64,000 bases of DNA from Hyphodiscus hymeniophilus. Taxonomy: Eukaryota > Ascomycota > Leotiomycetes > Helotiales > Hyphodiscaceae. Below, piece by piece: positions 34,400 to 47,237 of this stretch. The notes beneath the pieces are model-generated. The model made no database searches and was not told the DNA's origin. It saw only the letters and a program-made list of their open reading frames with translations. A program made the position numbers and the translations under genes. How positions within the stretch are numbered: position 1 is the first letter of the stretch; each line of letters starts with the position of its first letter. The stretch is from NCBI GenBank assembly GCA_016508695.1, contig VNKQ01000006.1, positions 868,001 through 932,000 on the forward strand, in the 5' to 3' direction.

Positions 34400-35379
34400 G
34401 GGACGGGGTATAACAACTTGTCTCCCGGCTAAAATAACTTTTTAGGAGTATACTTAATACCCTTACTTAGCTATAGTAATTTATATACGTAACTAAGGCT
34501 AAACTATATACTTTACTAAATATTAATATATCCTTATTATTTAAGAGAAAAATAAACTTTATAATATATTAAGAGAAGTATTATATATTATAAAATCAAG
34601 TATATAATAATTACCCTTAGTCTTTAAACTTCCCCTCTCCTTAGCCCTTATAATCCTTAAGTAACTTAGGTTATTAGTCGGGCAAGTCTTTATAATTTAT
34701 TTAGGCCTAAATAAAGTAAGTTTTATTACCCTAGTAATAGTATAAATAATAGAAAAATATATCGATTAATATAAACTAAGTATATAAAGAGAGAGGGGTT
34801 ATATAAGGGGGATTTCTTTTATATATAAAGACAATTGCCTTAAAGATATAGCGATAATTATAAGAGATATATTATAAAGGCAAGTAATATAAGAAGTTAA
34901 AGTTATAATAGTAAAACCTTTTAAGGGTTATACTTATATTATAAAATTAAGGCTTAACTAATCTTATAGTTATAAAATATTTAATTATACTCGTTAAATA
35001 TTTAGTTATATCTTATAATTACTTAAGCTTTATTTAAGTACTTATTTCGCTAAGCTTTATAAGAGTAATTTAATACTTAGGAAAAGACTTACTTTTTCTT
35101 TTTCTTTCTTTAAACTAAATAATACTTAATATATACTTACTCGAGTAATCTTTTCTTATAACCTTTCTTCCTTAAAGATTAGACTAATTATCTATATAAT
35201 AACTTAAGATAAGAAATATAAGTTAAATCCGGATTATAATAAGTTAATATAATAGTATATATCGCACGCTCTTGCGCGCATACAAATTAGTATAGTGGGG
35301 GAAGCTTCCTAGATGTATACCTATAGGTACGGTTAACCAAGTTGTTTTAGCCGGGAGGCAAGTTATTATAGCCCGTCCT
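34400..35379. mobile_element. TIR DNA element, family 1, copy A
   Basis: Both ends match as inverted repeats of about 40 bp. Each end carries two tandem copies of GGCTA-A/T-rich-AACTT separated by about 7 bp (GGGCTATAACAACTT and CCGGCTAAAACAACTT types). The subterminal sequence GTATACTTAATACCC is shared with copy D. A solo LTR interrupts it. No transposase remains, so it is non-autonomous. Confidence 0.75.
34937..35201 (-). mobile_element. Solo LTR of a third LTR-retrotransposon family
   Basis: 265 bp inserted in element A, flanked by the 5-bp duplication ACTTA (34932-34936 and 35202-35206). Copies B and D of the host lack it at the same point. Ends TATTATA...ATAATA correspond to TG...CA after RIP. 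Reverse complements occur at 37,963 and 61,831. Confidence 0.82.
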
Positions 35380-35979
35380 AATATTAATATATCCTTATTA
35401 TTCGAGAGAAAAGTAGACCTCGTAATATACTAGGAGGAGTATTACGTATTATAGAATTAAGTATACGATAATTACCCTTAGTTTTTAAACTTCTCTTTTC
35501 CTTAGCCCTTATAATCCTTAAGCGACTTAAGTTACTACTTACTTAATCAAGTAAGTCTTTATAGTTTATTTAGGCCTAAATAAAGTAAACTCTATTACTC
35601 TAATAATAGCGTAAATAATAAAAAGACTTATCGATTAATATAAACTAAGTATATAAAAGGAAAAGAGTTATATAAGGGGAATTTCTTTTATATATAAAAA
35701 TAATTACCTTAAAGACGTAATAATAATTATAAGAGATATATTATAAAGGCAAGTAATATAAAAAGTTAAAGTTATAATAATAAAACCTTTTAAGGGTTAT
35801 ATATAAGATAGAGAGTATAAATTAGATCCGGATTATAATAAGTTAGTATAATAGTATATATTATATACTCTTACGCGTATATAAATTAATATAATAGGGG
35901 AAGCTTCCTAGATATATACCTATAAGTAGGGTTAACTAAGTTATTTTAGCTAGAAGGCAAGTTATTATAGCTTGTTCCT
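35380..35979. mobile_element. TIR DNA element, family 1, copy B (5'-truncated tandem copy)
   Basis: Directly follows copy A and repeats it from TTAATATATCCTTATTATTCGAG to the 3' terminal repeat. It lacks the first ~120 bp with the left terminal repeat, and also the solo LTR. Confidence 0.7.
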
Positions 35980-36078
35980 TATTTTAATACGTTTAAAGAT
36001 TAGTAATATAAAAAATCAGTTTTTATATTTTTTAGTGTTTGTTGTTTAAAATAAGCGAATAATAAGCTAAAAAAAATA

Positions 36079-36136
36079 GGGACGAGCTATTTCAACTTTA
36101 ATGCCGGCTATTTTAACTCTTCGGGGGTATACCTAG
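36079..36136. mobile_element. Left end of a family 2 element
   Basis: GGGACGAGCTATTTCAAC... with the doubled GGCTATTT-type motif and CTTCGGGGGTATACC, as at the left end of the element at 52313. Interrupted at 36137 by the CGGTCCGG element; its continuation resumes after 36449 into unassigned AT-rich DNA. Confidence 0.6.
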
Positions 36137-36441
36137 TAGGCTGGCCGACGGTCCGGTTTATAAACGGTTCGGTTCGGTCTAGACCGTTATAAATAATTAG
36201 ACCGTCTTTATTAGTATATAAAATTAAAAAAGTTTTTATATAAAAGGTATAGAGTAACGCTTAAGAGTAACGATATAATATTTAAAATTAAAAAATAATT
36301 AATATTTAATTAATTAAATTATAAACGGTCTAAACTAATTTTTTCGGAACTATTACGGTTCGGTCCCAACTATAAATTAGGGACCGTTATACGGTTCGGT
36401 CCGGTCCGGTCTAAAGACCGCGGTCCGGTCCGGCCAGTCTA
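36137..36441. mobile_element. Short hAT-like element, CGGTCCGG family, copy 1
   Basis: 305 bp, ends TAGGCTGGCC...GGCCAGTCTA. Perfect 8-bp target duplication ATACCTAG (36129-36136 and 36442-36449). Both ends are built from repeated GGTCCGGT/CGGTTCGG/GACCG words, making a long hairpin. The middle is AT-rich. No coding capacity. 8-bp duplications and TAG...CTA ends are features of hAT elements. Confidence 0.85.
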
Positions 36442-37962
36442 ATACCTAGTAAGCTTACTTCCCTATATTATTTTATATATAAGGGCAAATATAATTTATA
36501 TTACTTATTAAACTTAATATATCTTTATTAACTTATAACCTTTATAATGAACGTATTTAAGACTTATAGGCCCCTCCCTTTATAACGGTTTATACTAATC
36601 TTTTTATTATAGTTACTACTATTAAATAATATACTAAAGCTAATAAGTATACCCTCTTTAAACGCAATATTAAACTAAAGCGAATTATATAGACTTATAA
36701 TTAATTTAATAAGTTATAATTAAAGCCTAAAAGCCTTATTATATACGAATTGAAGTAACGCAAAAGTACTTATAATAAAAAGTATAATTATAAGATAAAG
36801 GTTACTTTAAAAATATTAAAAGAGATATATAACTATAGACTATTTATAATACTTTTCGCTTATTTTGCCTACTAAATTACTACTCTAGACTTAGAAATAA
36901 CTACTTAGGTTAAGAACTTAGTTATTATAAGTCTTAATAATATATTAATATTAGTAGTTATTCGACGAGAAAAACCTATAGTTATATTCTCTTAAAAGAA
37001 TATCTTAAACCTTATATAAATAATATATCTTTATTAGTTTAATAGGCTTACTCTAATAGAATAGCTACTTAAAGTATATTAGTAAAAGTCCTTTTATATA
37101 TAATAATAATAATTTACTAAGAACTTCGAGAGAGTAGCTTTAACCTTATATTTAATATAAACCTTTTAATTAACGCGCTAACCCGACTTTTCTTTTTATA
37201 CTTCTCTTCTCTCGACTTATAAAAGTAGTATTCTAATATTCTTTTACTTGATTATACTTATAAAATAAACTAATTTAATATATTATTACTTAATATATAT
37301 ATAATAATAAAGAATAATAAAGTTAATTAAATAGGGGTAGTTTTTCTCTTAGCTAAGAAAAAGGTTAATTATAAGTAGGCATTATAATAACTTTATAATA
37401 TTATAACCCAAAATATAATTAAAGAGCTAGTTTCTATAATAACTAATAGAGAACTAGCTCTAATAAAGTATATTAATATATAATTCCTATAATTAAGCTA
37501 TATCCTTTATAAATAATATATAAATATAAATATATTAACTAAAACTAAGAAATCTTTTCTAAGTCTAATTAAAGACTAAAATAATAAGGTAAGGAGGCAC
37601 TTTTTGTTTTAATTATTTCTTAGGGCCTAGAATATATTACTTTCTAATATAAGTTTAAAAAAGTATAATAATAAGTTAAAAGAAATAAGAGTTACTTTTT
37701 CTCTTTAAGTTATAAGTTATTACAAAGGGACTTAGTTATACTTATAAAAGGAAAAGATCGTTATATATTAGGTTAATTAATACTATTATTTTAAAGTAAT
37801 TATTATAAGTCTTATTAAAGGTTATTATATAATACTTAAATTATATTTATAATAAGGGAATAGAGACTTAAGAAGTATCTTTATATACTTATAATACTTC
37901 TAGGATTTATAGTATTAAGGTATAATAATAATATTAGTTTAGTAGAAACTATAGTTAAAAAT

Positions 37963-38218
37963 TATTATATAAATAATTAGTCTAATCTTTAAGGAAAAAA
38001 GGTTATAAAAAAAGACTACTCGAATAAGTATATATTAAGTATTATTTAGTCTAAAGAAAGAAGAAAGTCTCTTCTTAGGTATTAAATTACTCTTATAAAA
38101 CTTAATAAAATAAGTACTTAAACAAAACTTAAGTAATTATAAAATATAATTAAATATTTAATAAGTATAATTAAATATTTTATAACTATAAGATTAGTTA
38201 AGTCTTAATTTTATAATA
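37963..38218 (+). repeat. LTR, third family, left copy
   Basis: About 256 bp, reverse complement of the solo LTR at 34937-35201 and direct repeat of 61,831-62,091. Starts TATTATATAAATAATTAG and ends TTTTATAATA. Together with the right copy it may bound a large element (about 8 kb after removing nested insertions). No matching 5-bp flank was seen, so this pairing is tentative. Confidence 0.65.
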
Positions 38219-41200
38219 TACTCCCTAGTTATTATAGAGAAGTCTAAAGACTTTTTATTTTATAATAACTATTATTTTATAATCTCTAATCCCTTATATT
38301 TCTCGTATAATTATAATTTAATATATTAGAATATATACTCGTATTTAAAGTTAATTATAAAATATAGCGTATATTTACTTATATAGCTTATAAATAAGGA
38401 CCCTATACTTTATATATATATAGATTTCGAGTTATAAATATTAGTATTAGTTTTGTTTAATTACTTAAAGTAATTAATCTAATAAGAGATCTTATACTTA
38501 GTAGTAACTTATATTATAATTAGCTTTAACTAATATCTCTTTTATCTCTTAGCCTTATAATTAATATAAATATCGCAAACTTTAGACGTTATTTAATCTT
38601 TATAACTACTTTAATTAATCTAGTAACTTAATACGCTTTTAATTATACTAATAGGCGCGTAGCTAATTAAGCTATAAGTATAAAATCGCAATCTCGCGAC
38701 TTTTTAACCTCTAATAATAATAATAAATAATAATATTAACTTTTATTATTATTATAATAATTTATACTATTATTATTCTATTAATAGCTCTTTTATCTTT
38801 TTATTAATTATTAATATAAGTAATAATACAAATAATAATACGAGTAATAATATAAGTATTTAATTATCTTTATCCGAATTTAAGGTTTAATTCTTAAGCT
38901 TTATTTAATTAATATCTTATATTTTACTAATTAGTATAGTTAACCTTTTTAATATATAAGGCTTTAATAAAGACTTTTAAAAAGAGATACTTATTAATTC
39001 TTTTATTACTAAATCTAATAATCTCTTTTAATTTCTTTCTCTTTTTATTAATAATCGTAATAATAATAATAATTAAAAAAAAAAGATAAGGAAAATAAAG
39101 TAAAAAAAAATAAAGAGAAAAAAAAAATTAATTTAATTGTATCTCTTATTAATTTATATAATTATTATCGTTAGCTTTTATACTTATTACTTTTATTAAC
39201 TTTTATTTTTATTACTCGTTTAAATATTAGTCTTATTTATTACTTATATAATAAGACTTATTACTTTAATATTTATTCTCTAGTTTTAAAAGTTCTTATT
39301 CTAAATATTCCTTTTTATTATTCTCGTAGCCTTACTTATAGTATTAATACTCGACAAGATTAGCCTTACTTTAGTTTTTTTTTTTTAATAATTAGAAAAT
39401 TTAATAATTATTACTTTAAGAATTCTATTATATTATATAATAATTAGTATTACTAATACTATATATATTCTTATATTTTAATCCCTACTAATATTCTTTT
39501 ATATACTTAGTTATTTTATAATAAGTATTTTTATCGAGTAATTAACTAAAGTTATAATATTAAAGTATATCTAATACTAAGTTTAATTAATTAATATTAA
39601 TTTTTATATAAAAAATAAAGTAATTAAAAATTACTATTTAAATTATATTAAAGATTAGTAATTTTATTAATCTTACTAATTATACTTTAAGAATTAGTAT
39701 TCGTTAATATAAGAAGAATAATAATAACTAGGGTTTTACTCTTTAATATATTAGCTCTCTTTCTTTTAATTCTATTAGTTTAAAGACTAGTAAGTAGAAA
39801 ATACTTACTTATACTTTTATTACCTATATAAATACTATATATAATCTAAGTAATTAAAGTAATAAATAATCTATTAATAATTTAAGGAAATACTAAATAA
39901 TTTTTTATAATATTTTTTTATTCTCTTTTTTTTATATTAAAGTAACTTAATAATAATAAAATTTAAATAAGTATTAATTTATTAAAGTCCCTTAACTATA
40001 AAATAAATAACTTATAAAATAAAATATATAATTATTAATTATATTATCTTATTATATTATAACTTTAAAATATAAAAAACTCTACTTAATTCTTTTAATA
40101 ATTTTACTAGTATTTATATAAAATTCTATAATAGTTTTATTAGTATTTTACTAAATATTCTATTAATTTATTTAATCCTAGTAATATTTAATTAAAATCT
40201 TAATAAATTTTATTAATATCTAAAAGATATCTAATTACTAATCTCTAATCCTTAATTATATTAATTAAATACTTAGTCTAATCCTTAGAGATCCGTCTAA
40301 TATCTACTTATTAAACGCTAATTAATTAATACTTTTATATAATTAATACTCTAAATCTTATACTTTCTTAAGATCTTTAATCTTTTTATATATATTTTAT
40401 AGATTTAATAAAGCTTAGAAATACTTAAACTTATACCTAGGGGAATTCTTAGTAAGCTTATTTATTAGTATTTTATTAGTTAATAAGTATATTACTTTAA
40501 ATATTCTAAATTTATACTCTTAGCAAAACTATATATTTTAAATATTTATATATTATAGCTTAGTTATAATTTCCTTATTTTCCTTTATAATTAGTCTAAT
40601 TATTTATTAATTATTATAAAAGATTATTTAAAAGTCTTTAAGTAAAAGTTTAATTTCTTTAAAAAATTATTATAATACTATTATTTCTTTAGTTATATAT
40701 TTTACTCTTAAGAACTTTACTTAAGTAATAAATATTAATACTATTAATTATTAAGTTACTTTTTAAGTAATAAGTCCTTTAAATAAAAATATTATATACT
40801 TATAAGATAATTACTAAGTTTTAATATTATTTATAAATAATACGTTTAATATAATTAATAATTAGCTTTTTAAGTTTTCTTTATATTAAATAATAAAATA
40901 ATAAGTTCTCTAAAGATATTTACTTAATTAATTACTTTTATATATTATACACTAGGGTTTATTAAGAATTAAGAGAGCTAAGAAATTGCGAAAGTAATAT
41001 TTACTTTAATTATAATTATAATATAAAAAACTAATTTTACTTTTTCTTAATATACTTTAATAAAACTTTATATTATTACTAGATCTTTAGGTTCTTAATA
41101 AGCTTAGTTCTTAAAAGTAAAATAAATAAATATTTTTATTTAATTAAATTAAACTTTTAAGTAATCTTTTTAATATAAGTATTATAAAGTAAAGAAATCG

Positions 41201-41732
41201 TTTTATTATTCTAATCTCTAATTATATAAATACTTAAGAATTATTAAATATCTCCCAAGTCTTAAAGCTTATATAACTTTTTTAGTTTCTTAATAAACTT
41301 ATATACTTTTTACTTATTTCTTTTATAATATAAGATTAGTATATTATTTATATAAAAAACTATAAAGATTTATTAAATAAGGTTATAAAAGAGACACGGC
41401 TCTTTCTTACTTTAAATTAACCTAAGAGACTTAATTATCGAGGAGAAGTCTTAATATTAAAGAGCTAAAGAGTTTTATAAACTATATAAAGCTTAGTTAA
41501 TCTTTATATAAAACCCTACTTTCTTAAAGCCTAGAGAGAGCTAATATATTACTTATACTCTTTTATTATTTTATAAAGTATTAATAAAAATATTAATAAT
41601 ATTATATTACTTAATTATAAGATTAAAGTAAGTTATAATAATTATAATTACTCGAAATAAATAAGTAGTAAGTATAATAATATATATAAAAATAATTATA
41701 TCTTTTTCTTAAAGATTTTTATAAATAATAAT

Positions 41733-42473
41733 AGGGCGGGCTAAAACAACTTGTCTCCCGGCTAAACTAACTTATTTAAACCTACCTATAGGTGTATATC
41801 TAGGAAGCTTCTCCTATTATACTAATTAGTATACGTACAAAAGTATAAAATATATACTATTATACTAACTTATTAAAATTATAATCCGGATCTAACTTAT
41901 ATTCCCTATCTTATATATAACTTTTAAACCCTTTCCCTTCGATTACCTTTTCTTATAATATACTCCTTATAATTATCGCTACGTCTTTAAGGCAATTGTC
42001 TTTATATATAAAAGAAATCCCCCCTATATAACCCCTCTCCCTTCTTGTGTTTAGCTTATATTAATCGATATGCCCCTCCGCTATCCGCGCTAATATAAGG
42101 GTAATAAAACTATCTTAATTTAGGCTTAAATAGATAACAAATATTAGTCCAGTTAGAGACCTAGGTTACTTAAGGATTATAGGGGCTAAGGAGAGGGGAA
42201 GTTCAAAGGCTAAGGAGTGTTATCGAGTACTTAATTATAATAGGCAAGTCGTTATAAATAGTAGTAGGCGGGGGGGGGGGGCTATAAATACTAAGGGATT
42301 TTATATTAAAGGCTAAAAGGTAAAGGCAAAAGAATATTAGGATATATTATCTTTATTTATAATATATATTTCAGCCTTATATATATATACAAATTAGTAT
42401 AAGTAAGCGAGGGTATTAAGTGTACCCCCGAAAAGTTAGTTTAGCCGGGAGGCAAGTTGTTTTAGCCCGCCCT
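41733..42473. mobile_element. TIR DNA element, family 1, copy C
   Basis: 741 bp, inverted relative to copy A. Terminal AGGGCGGGCTAAAACAAC and its inverted partner at the right end. Perfect 8-bp target duplication ATAATAAT (41725-41732 and 42474-42481). Contains a 12-bp G run at 42270-42281. Confidence 0.85.
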
Positions 42474-43754
42474 ATAATAATCTAAGACTTATAGTAAATT
42501 ATAAAACTATTTAAGTTTATTTTATAAATAAAAACTTAGGTATTTTAAAAAAATAACCTTTAAATTTATTAAGCTTGCCTTAATTTATCTTTAATAGTTT
42601 CTTAGCTTTAGATTTTTAATTTCTAATCTTATATCTTAAATAAAATAATTATTATATTTATATATCTCGAAATTACTTTATAACCTTAATACCTTTAGAA
42701 AATCCTTTTAGTAAACTCTTTTTAAAACTAAAAGTATTTTTTTTCTTAAAGTATTATTTATTAAAATAAAAGTAGAGATTATTATATATATTATTTAAAC
42801 TTATTTTTTATAGTTTAAGTCTTTTTAAAATATTAATAAGAACTTATTATATTACTCTTAACTTAATCTTAAGATTAAAGTATATATTAAAGTAATATAT
42901 AATATACTTAGTTTATTCTTATTTAAATCTTTTTTAGAAATGATTTATAACTTAGACTATTAATTTTTTTATACTTATTATTTTAATTTACCTAATTAAT
43001 ATATCTTATAATTTAAGACTTTTATTTTTAGGATATTACTTAAAAGGCTATTCTTTATTATTAATAAAGTATTACTTATAATTATCTTATAATTACTAAA
43101 GCTTAATTTACTTTGTGCTAAGCTAAGTAATTCTTTAGATTAATATATAATTACTTAAGGGATTAATTATTTACTTATACTTAAGTGCTTATTTAATAAT
43201 AAAACTTAAGTAATTATATTCTTATTTAACTTATTATTAATATAATTACTAATTATAAGTATTCTTTTAAATAAATAATTATTATTACTCCTTTTAGTTT
43301 ATTTATATATTTATTAATTTAAGTATTTATTTAAGAGTTAAAAGTCTAATTTCTTTACTTACCTTTAAGTTTTAACTCTTATTGTTTTTATTTAAAAGTT
43401 TACCCCTTAAAATCTCGCGTATAAGATTATTTAGTATAATTATAACTTCTTTTTTAAAAGAGAGTATTTTATTTATAAAGATATTTAATAATTCTATTAA
43501 TAGCGTCTTAAATTCTATACTCTTTAATTAAAGAAATAATAGCTTTTATACTTATTAGGGGCTATTATTCTTATATCTCTTAATTAAGAATATAAAATTT
43601 AGTTTTATTAAAAGTTATATCTCTTATAATAATTATTCTTTTAAGTTAAAGTACTTAAATCTTATATATATTAAATATAATATATTTAGGGACGGGCTAT
43701 AATAACTTGCCTCCCGGCTAAAACAACTTTTCGGGGGTATACTTAATACCCTTA

Positions 43755-44107
43755 TATAATAAACCTCGACTCCTAGTAGTGGGTCGTAGGCAAGTGGGTT
43801 TGGGTAAGTAGGGGAGTCATTATAGTCTAGATATATATAGCCGTTATAAGTTACTAAGTATATATAAAGATACTTTATTTGAATTAAGTATAAAGCTTTT
43901 ATTTACTAAGGAAATACTACTTGCTTATATAAAACCCTTATACCCCGGGATTAATATAATTAGTTAAATTAGTGTCCTAATCTTACTAAGACAACTAATC
44001 TAATTACGTAACTATAAAGTAGCTTTTACTTCTGTGATCTTTACTTATAGTTCTCTTATAGCCTAGCTACTAAGCCTTAGGCTATAAATTATTATATAGT
44101 TATAATA
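43755..44107 (-). repeat. LTR of gypsy element 1 (3' LTR by coding direction)
   Basis: 353 bp. Begins TATAATAAACCTCGACTCC and ends GTTATAATA; the other LTR reads TATAACAAACC...GTTGTAACA, so differences are C/T and G/A. Confidence 0.88.
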
Positions 44108-45849
44108 CTATCCTCTTCTTAGCCTAGTATAGTCTTATACGCTAAATATATAATAAGAAATAGTCGTTTCTAAGTTTAAGGCTTCTTCTTTTTTTATTAT
44201 ACTCCCTTAATAATCCTATAAAACTAAGTATTATTTAAACTTATATTTCTATATAAAAGCTAAAAGTCTTATAATACTTTCTTATTCTTACTATCTTTAT
44301 AATTACAAATACTATATAGTGTCTACTAATTCGGACTATTATACTAAGTATATTCGTTTTAGTAACTCTTTTTATAACGTTTAGGGTCCTTCTAAGGGTA
44401 ATTAAAAGCGTCTTAAGCGCGCTAAGGCTAAACTTACTTTAGACTTAAACGCTATACTATCTAAGTAGTAATAGTTACTTACTTAGCTTTTAAAGGTATT
44501 TACTAAGTTAGCTCGTTTCGAAAAGCAAAAGAAAATATTTCGTAAAAGAATAGCTAAAATATTATGTTAAAGTCTTAAGTCTCTTAATAAGCTAGATATA
44601 GTAAAAAAGAAAAAGAAAGTCGTCGCTAATCTTATCGCGACTCTTTCTATTATATCCTTTAATCTTTTATTAGATTTAGATCTTATATTAGCCCTTACTT
44701 CCTTTAATTCTATTAACCCCTTTTAGTTGGATATAGGTTTTTTTAATATCGCGACTAGAAATAATCTTAATAAAACTACCTTAGAAAATTTAGATAATTA
44801 AAGTTCTTTATAGGTTCTTATATATTGTTTATATTGTTATACCTTTTTTACTTAACGAGATACTCTTATTAATTTTTATTTCGTTTAATACTTTTTATTT
44901 TTTCGACTTTATATATATTTAAATTGTTTTCTAATTAGATTTCGACGTTTATAGCTATAACTATAAGTCCCTTTACTAGTTCTAGTAAAGAGACGTAAAA
45001 TATAAGGTATAGTCGGGATTTTTCTAATAGTTTTAGTCGATAATTAATTACTTTAATTTTCTTTAGAACTTTAAATAGTCTTAATTTCTTAAAGTTAGGT
45101 TTTATATTAAATTATTTTGTTTTAATGTTTTTTTATAAGAGGTAAACTTTATTCCCCTTTTAAAGCGTTAGCTTTATACTTTACTTTTTGTTAGTATATA
45201 TTATTATTTTAAGTCTAACAAACTTAATATCTCTAGCTAATTATTTATATAATACCCTTAACTTGTCTATAGATACGAGTATATATTAGGCCCTTATACT
45301 ATCCTTTCTTGGTTATTAATAGGCTTTTAGCTAATATCTATAATTCGTAAAGAATAGTAATATTCTAATTAGTTTACTTTTCGAGCTATTATATATAAAT
45401 TCTATAATTAGTAATAATTTTACTTAATTGTTTTACTCTTAGTTTATATAGCTTTATAAGTATTATTCTAGGGTTTAATTTAATCTTTCTATTTATCCGT
45501 TTATTTATAAGTAAAAGGCTATAAATAGTTTATAGTTTACTCTAAGTTATATTATTAGTAATAACTAGAACTTTAAGGTAAAGAGCTTATTTCTATCTAA
45601 TATAATCTCGTTTAGTAATTTATATTAGCTAACGACTATCTTTACAAATATATATATTAATTTTACTATATTACTTCTTTCTTTATATAGTACGAAATAT
45701 TTATATTTCGTTAGTCGATTAATAATTACTTAAATAAAGTCGTAAATAATATTCGTTATTAGTTCTTTAAAAAGTAATAGTTTAATAATAAAATCGAAGA
45801 CTATTAATTTCTATGCTTTTCTAAGTATTAGGGCTAGTTATAGTAGCCT

Positions 45850-46110
45850 ATATAGTACGTGTTTGTTTAGTTTGCTTTTGTTATAAAGGTTATATTTTAA
45901 TACTTCTTTATTTATTACCTTTTTTATTCCTAAGAAATAGTAATCTCTTAATAGCTTCTCTAGAGTCCTATTAATTCCTTAGTATCTATAAGTAAGTAGC
46001 GAATATTACTCTCGAACGAATTCGCTCCTTATACGCGATAGAATATAAACAAGTCCCTTAAATCGTAGTATTCCTTAGTAATCTATAGTAAAGTCCTTAG
46101 TTAGTTCTTT
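45850..46110 (-). pseudogene. Integrase zinc-binding region remnant, gypsy element 1
   Basis: Minus-strand reading shows INRTLEKLLRDYYFLGI followed by KKVINKEVLKYNLYNKSK, the layout of the HHCC region of Ty3/gypsy integrase. Expected His and Cys positions read Tyr, and stops occur, all consistent with C-to-T/G-to-A change. Confidence 0.75.
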
Positions 46111-47049
46111 AAGGATTCTAATAGTATATTTGTTTTACTAATATACTACTTTTATTCTTATTTTTAAATTCTTATCTTTTATAATAAATATTATAGCTAA
46201 GAGTTTATAATTATACTTTATGTTTCCTTTAACTTCTTTAAGTATAGCGTAAGGCCTCTTTATAGGTTTACTACTATACTCTTATTATTAGCTCAAAGCG
46301 TTTACTCTTACGTTTTCTAATCCCTTCTAATAAGAAATAATAAAGTTATATACTAATAGTATTTCTAACTATTTAACTTGTCTTTAGTTTAAGATCTTAG
46401 TTATAGTAAAGGTTATAAGGTTTTTGTAGTCGGTCTATACTTAAACTTAACGTTTTAGTCCTTTAAAGTAAACTCTTTATTATTCAAATAATATAACTAT
46501 AGTAAGTAGTTCCTTATTATATATATTATAATTAAGTTTTACTAGCGAGAGTTTTCGTAAGTAATATATAACTAATTTAAGCTTTCCGTTTTTATTAAGC
46601 TAGCTAATTACTACTTTAATAGTAAAGTCTAATATATTCGTTTTTAGGATAATTAGTAGTTCTAGATTAAATATAGTAAAAATAAGGGCTAATACAAATC
46701 GAGCCTTAAGGTTATTAAAAGCTTATTAGGCTTCTTTGTTTTATTTTTATTTTTTATCTTTTTGTATAAGTTTTGTAAGTAGGTTTACGACTATTAAATA
46801 TCCTTAAATAAACCTTTAATAAAAGTTAGCAAACCTTAAAAAAGATTATACTTTTCTAATAGTTTTAAGTTCTTTTTAGTTAAGTATTACTTTTACTTTC
46901 TTAGGGTTTATCTTAATTTTATTTTATCTTATAATAAACCTTAAGAAGGTTACTTCTTTTTTATAAAACTTATATTTCTTTAGCTTTAATATAAGAGGTA
47001 TCTTTATAAGCTTCTCGAAGACTTTCTTTATATATCTAATATATTTCGT

Positions 47050-47237
47050 TTCGTTTTTAAAGAATATTAGGATATTATCCAAGTATATAATAACAAAAAT
47101 ATCTAAGTATTCGTATAAAGTATTATTAATTAGTTATTAATATAATACGGGTATATTAATTAATCCGAAAAATATAACTAGGTATTTATATAATCTATAT
47201 TATATTCTAAACGCTATTTTCTATTCTTCTCTTAACT
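47050..47237 (-). pseudogene. Reverse transcriptase remnant, gypsy element 1
   Basis: Minus-strand reading contains AFRI*YRLYKYLVIFFGL and NNTLYEYLDIFVIIYLDN, then ILIFFKN, recognisable as the catalytic palm of Ty3/gypsy reverse transcriptase. The second Asp of the YLDD box reads Asn, and several Trp/Arg/Gln positions are stops. Confidence 0.88.

Larger units (their letters stand above)
34136..36065. mobile_element. Inverted-repeat element interrupted by another DNA element
   Basis: The left arm (about 34,136-34,212; TTATTCGCTTATTTTA, TATAAAAACT, TAATCTATAAACGTA) and the right arm (about 35,985-36,065) are inverted copies of one another, about 80 bp each. The space between is filled by the GGGCGGGC-type element A/B, so this looks like an older element split by a later insertion. 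Confidence 0.6.

Noticed and set aside
38219..41732. Assigning a retroelement class to the unassigned AT-rich interior
   Set aside because: Trial readings on both strands of a few segments gave no convincing reverse transcriptase, integrase or transposase motif, so no class is claimed.
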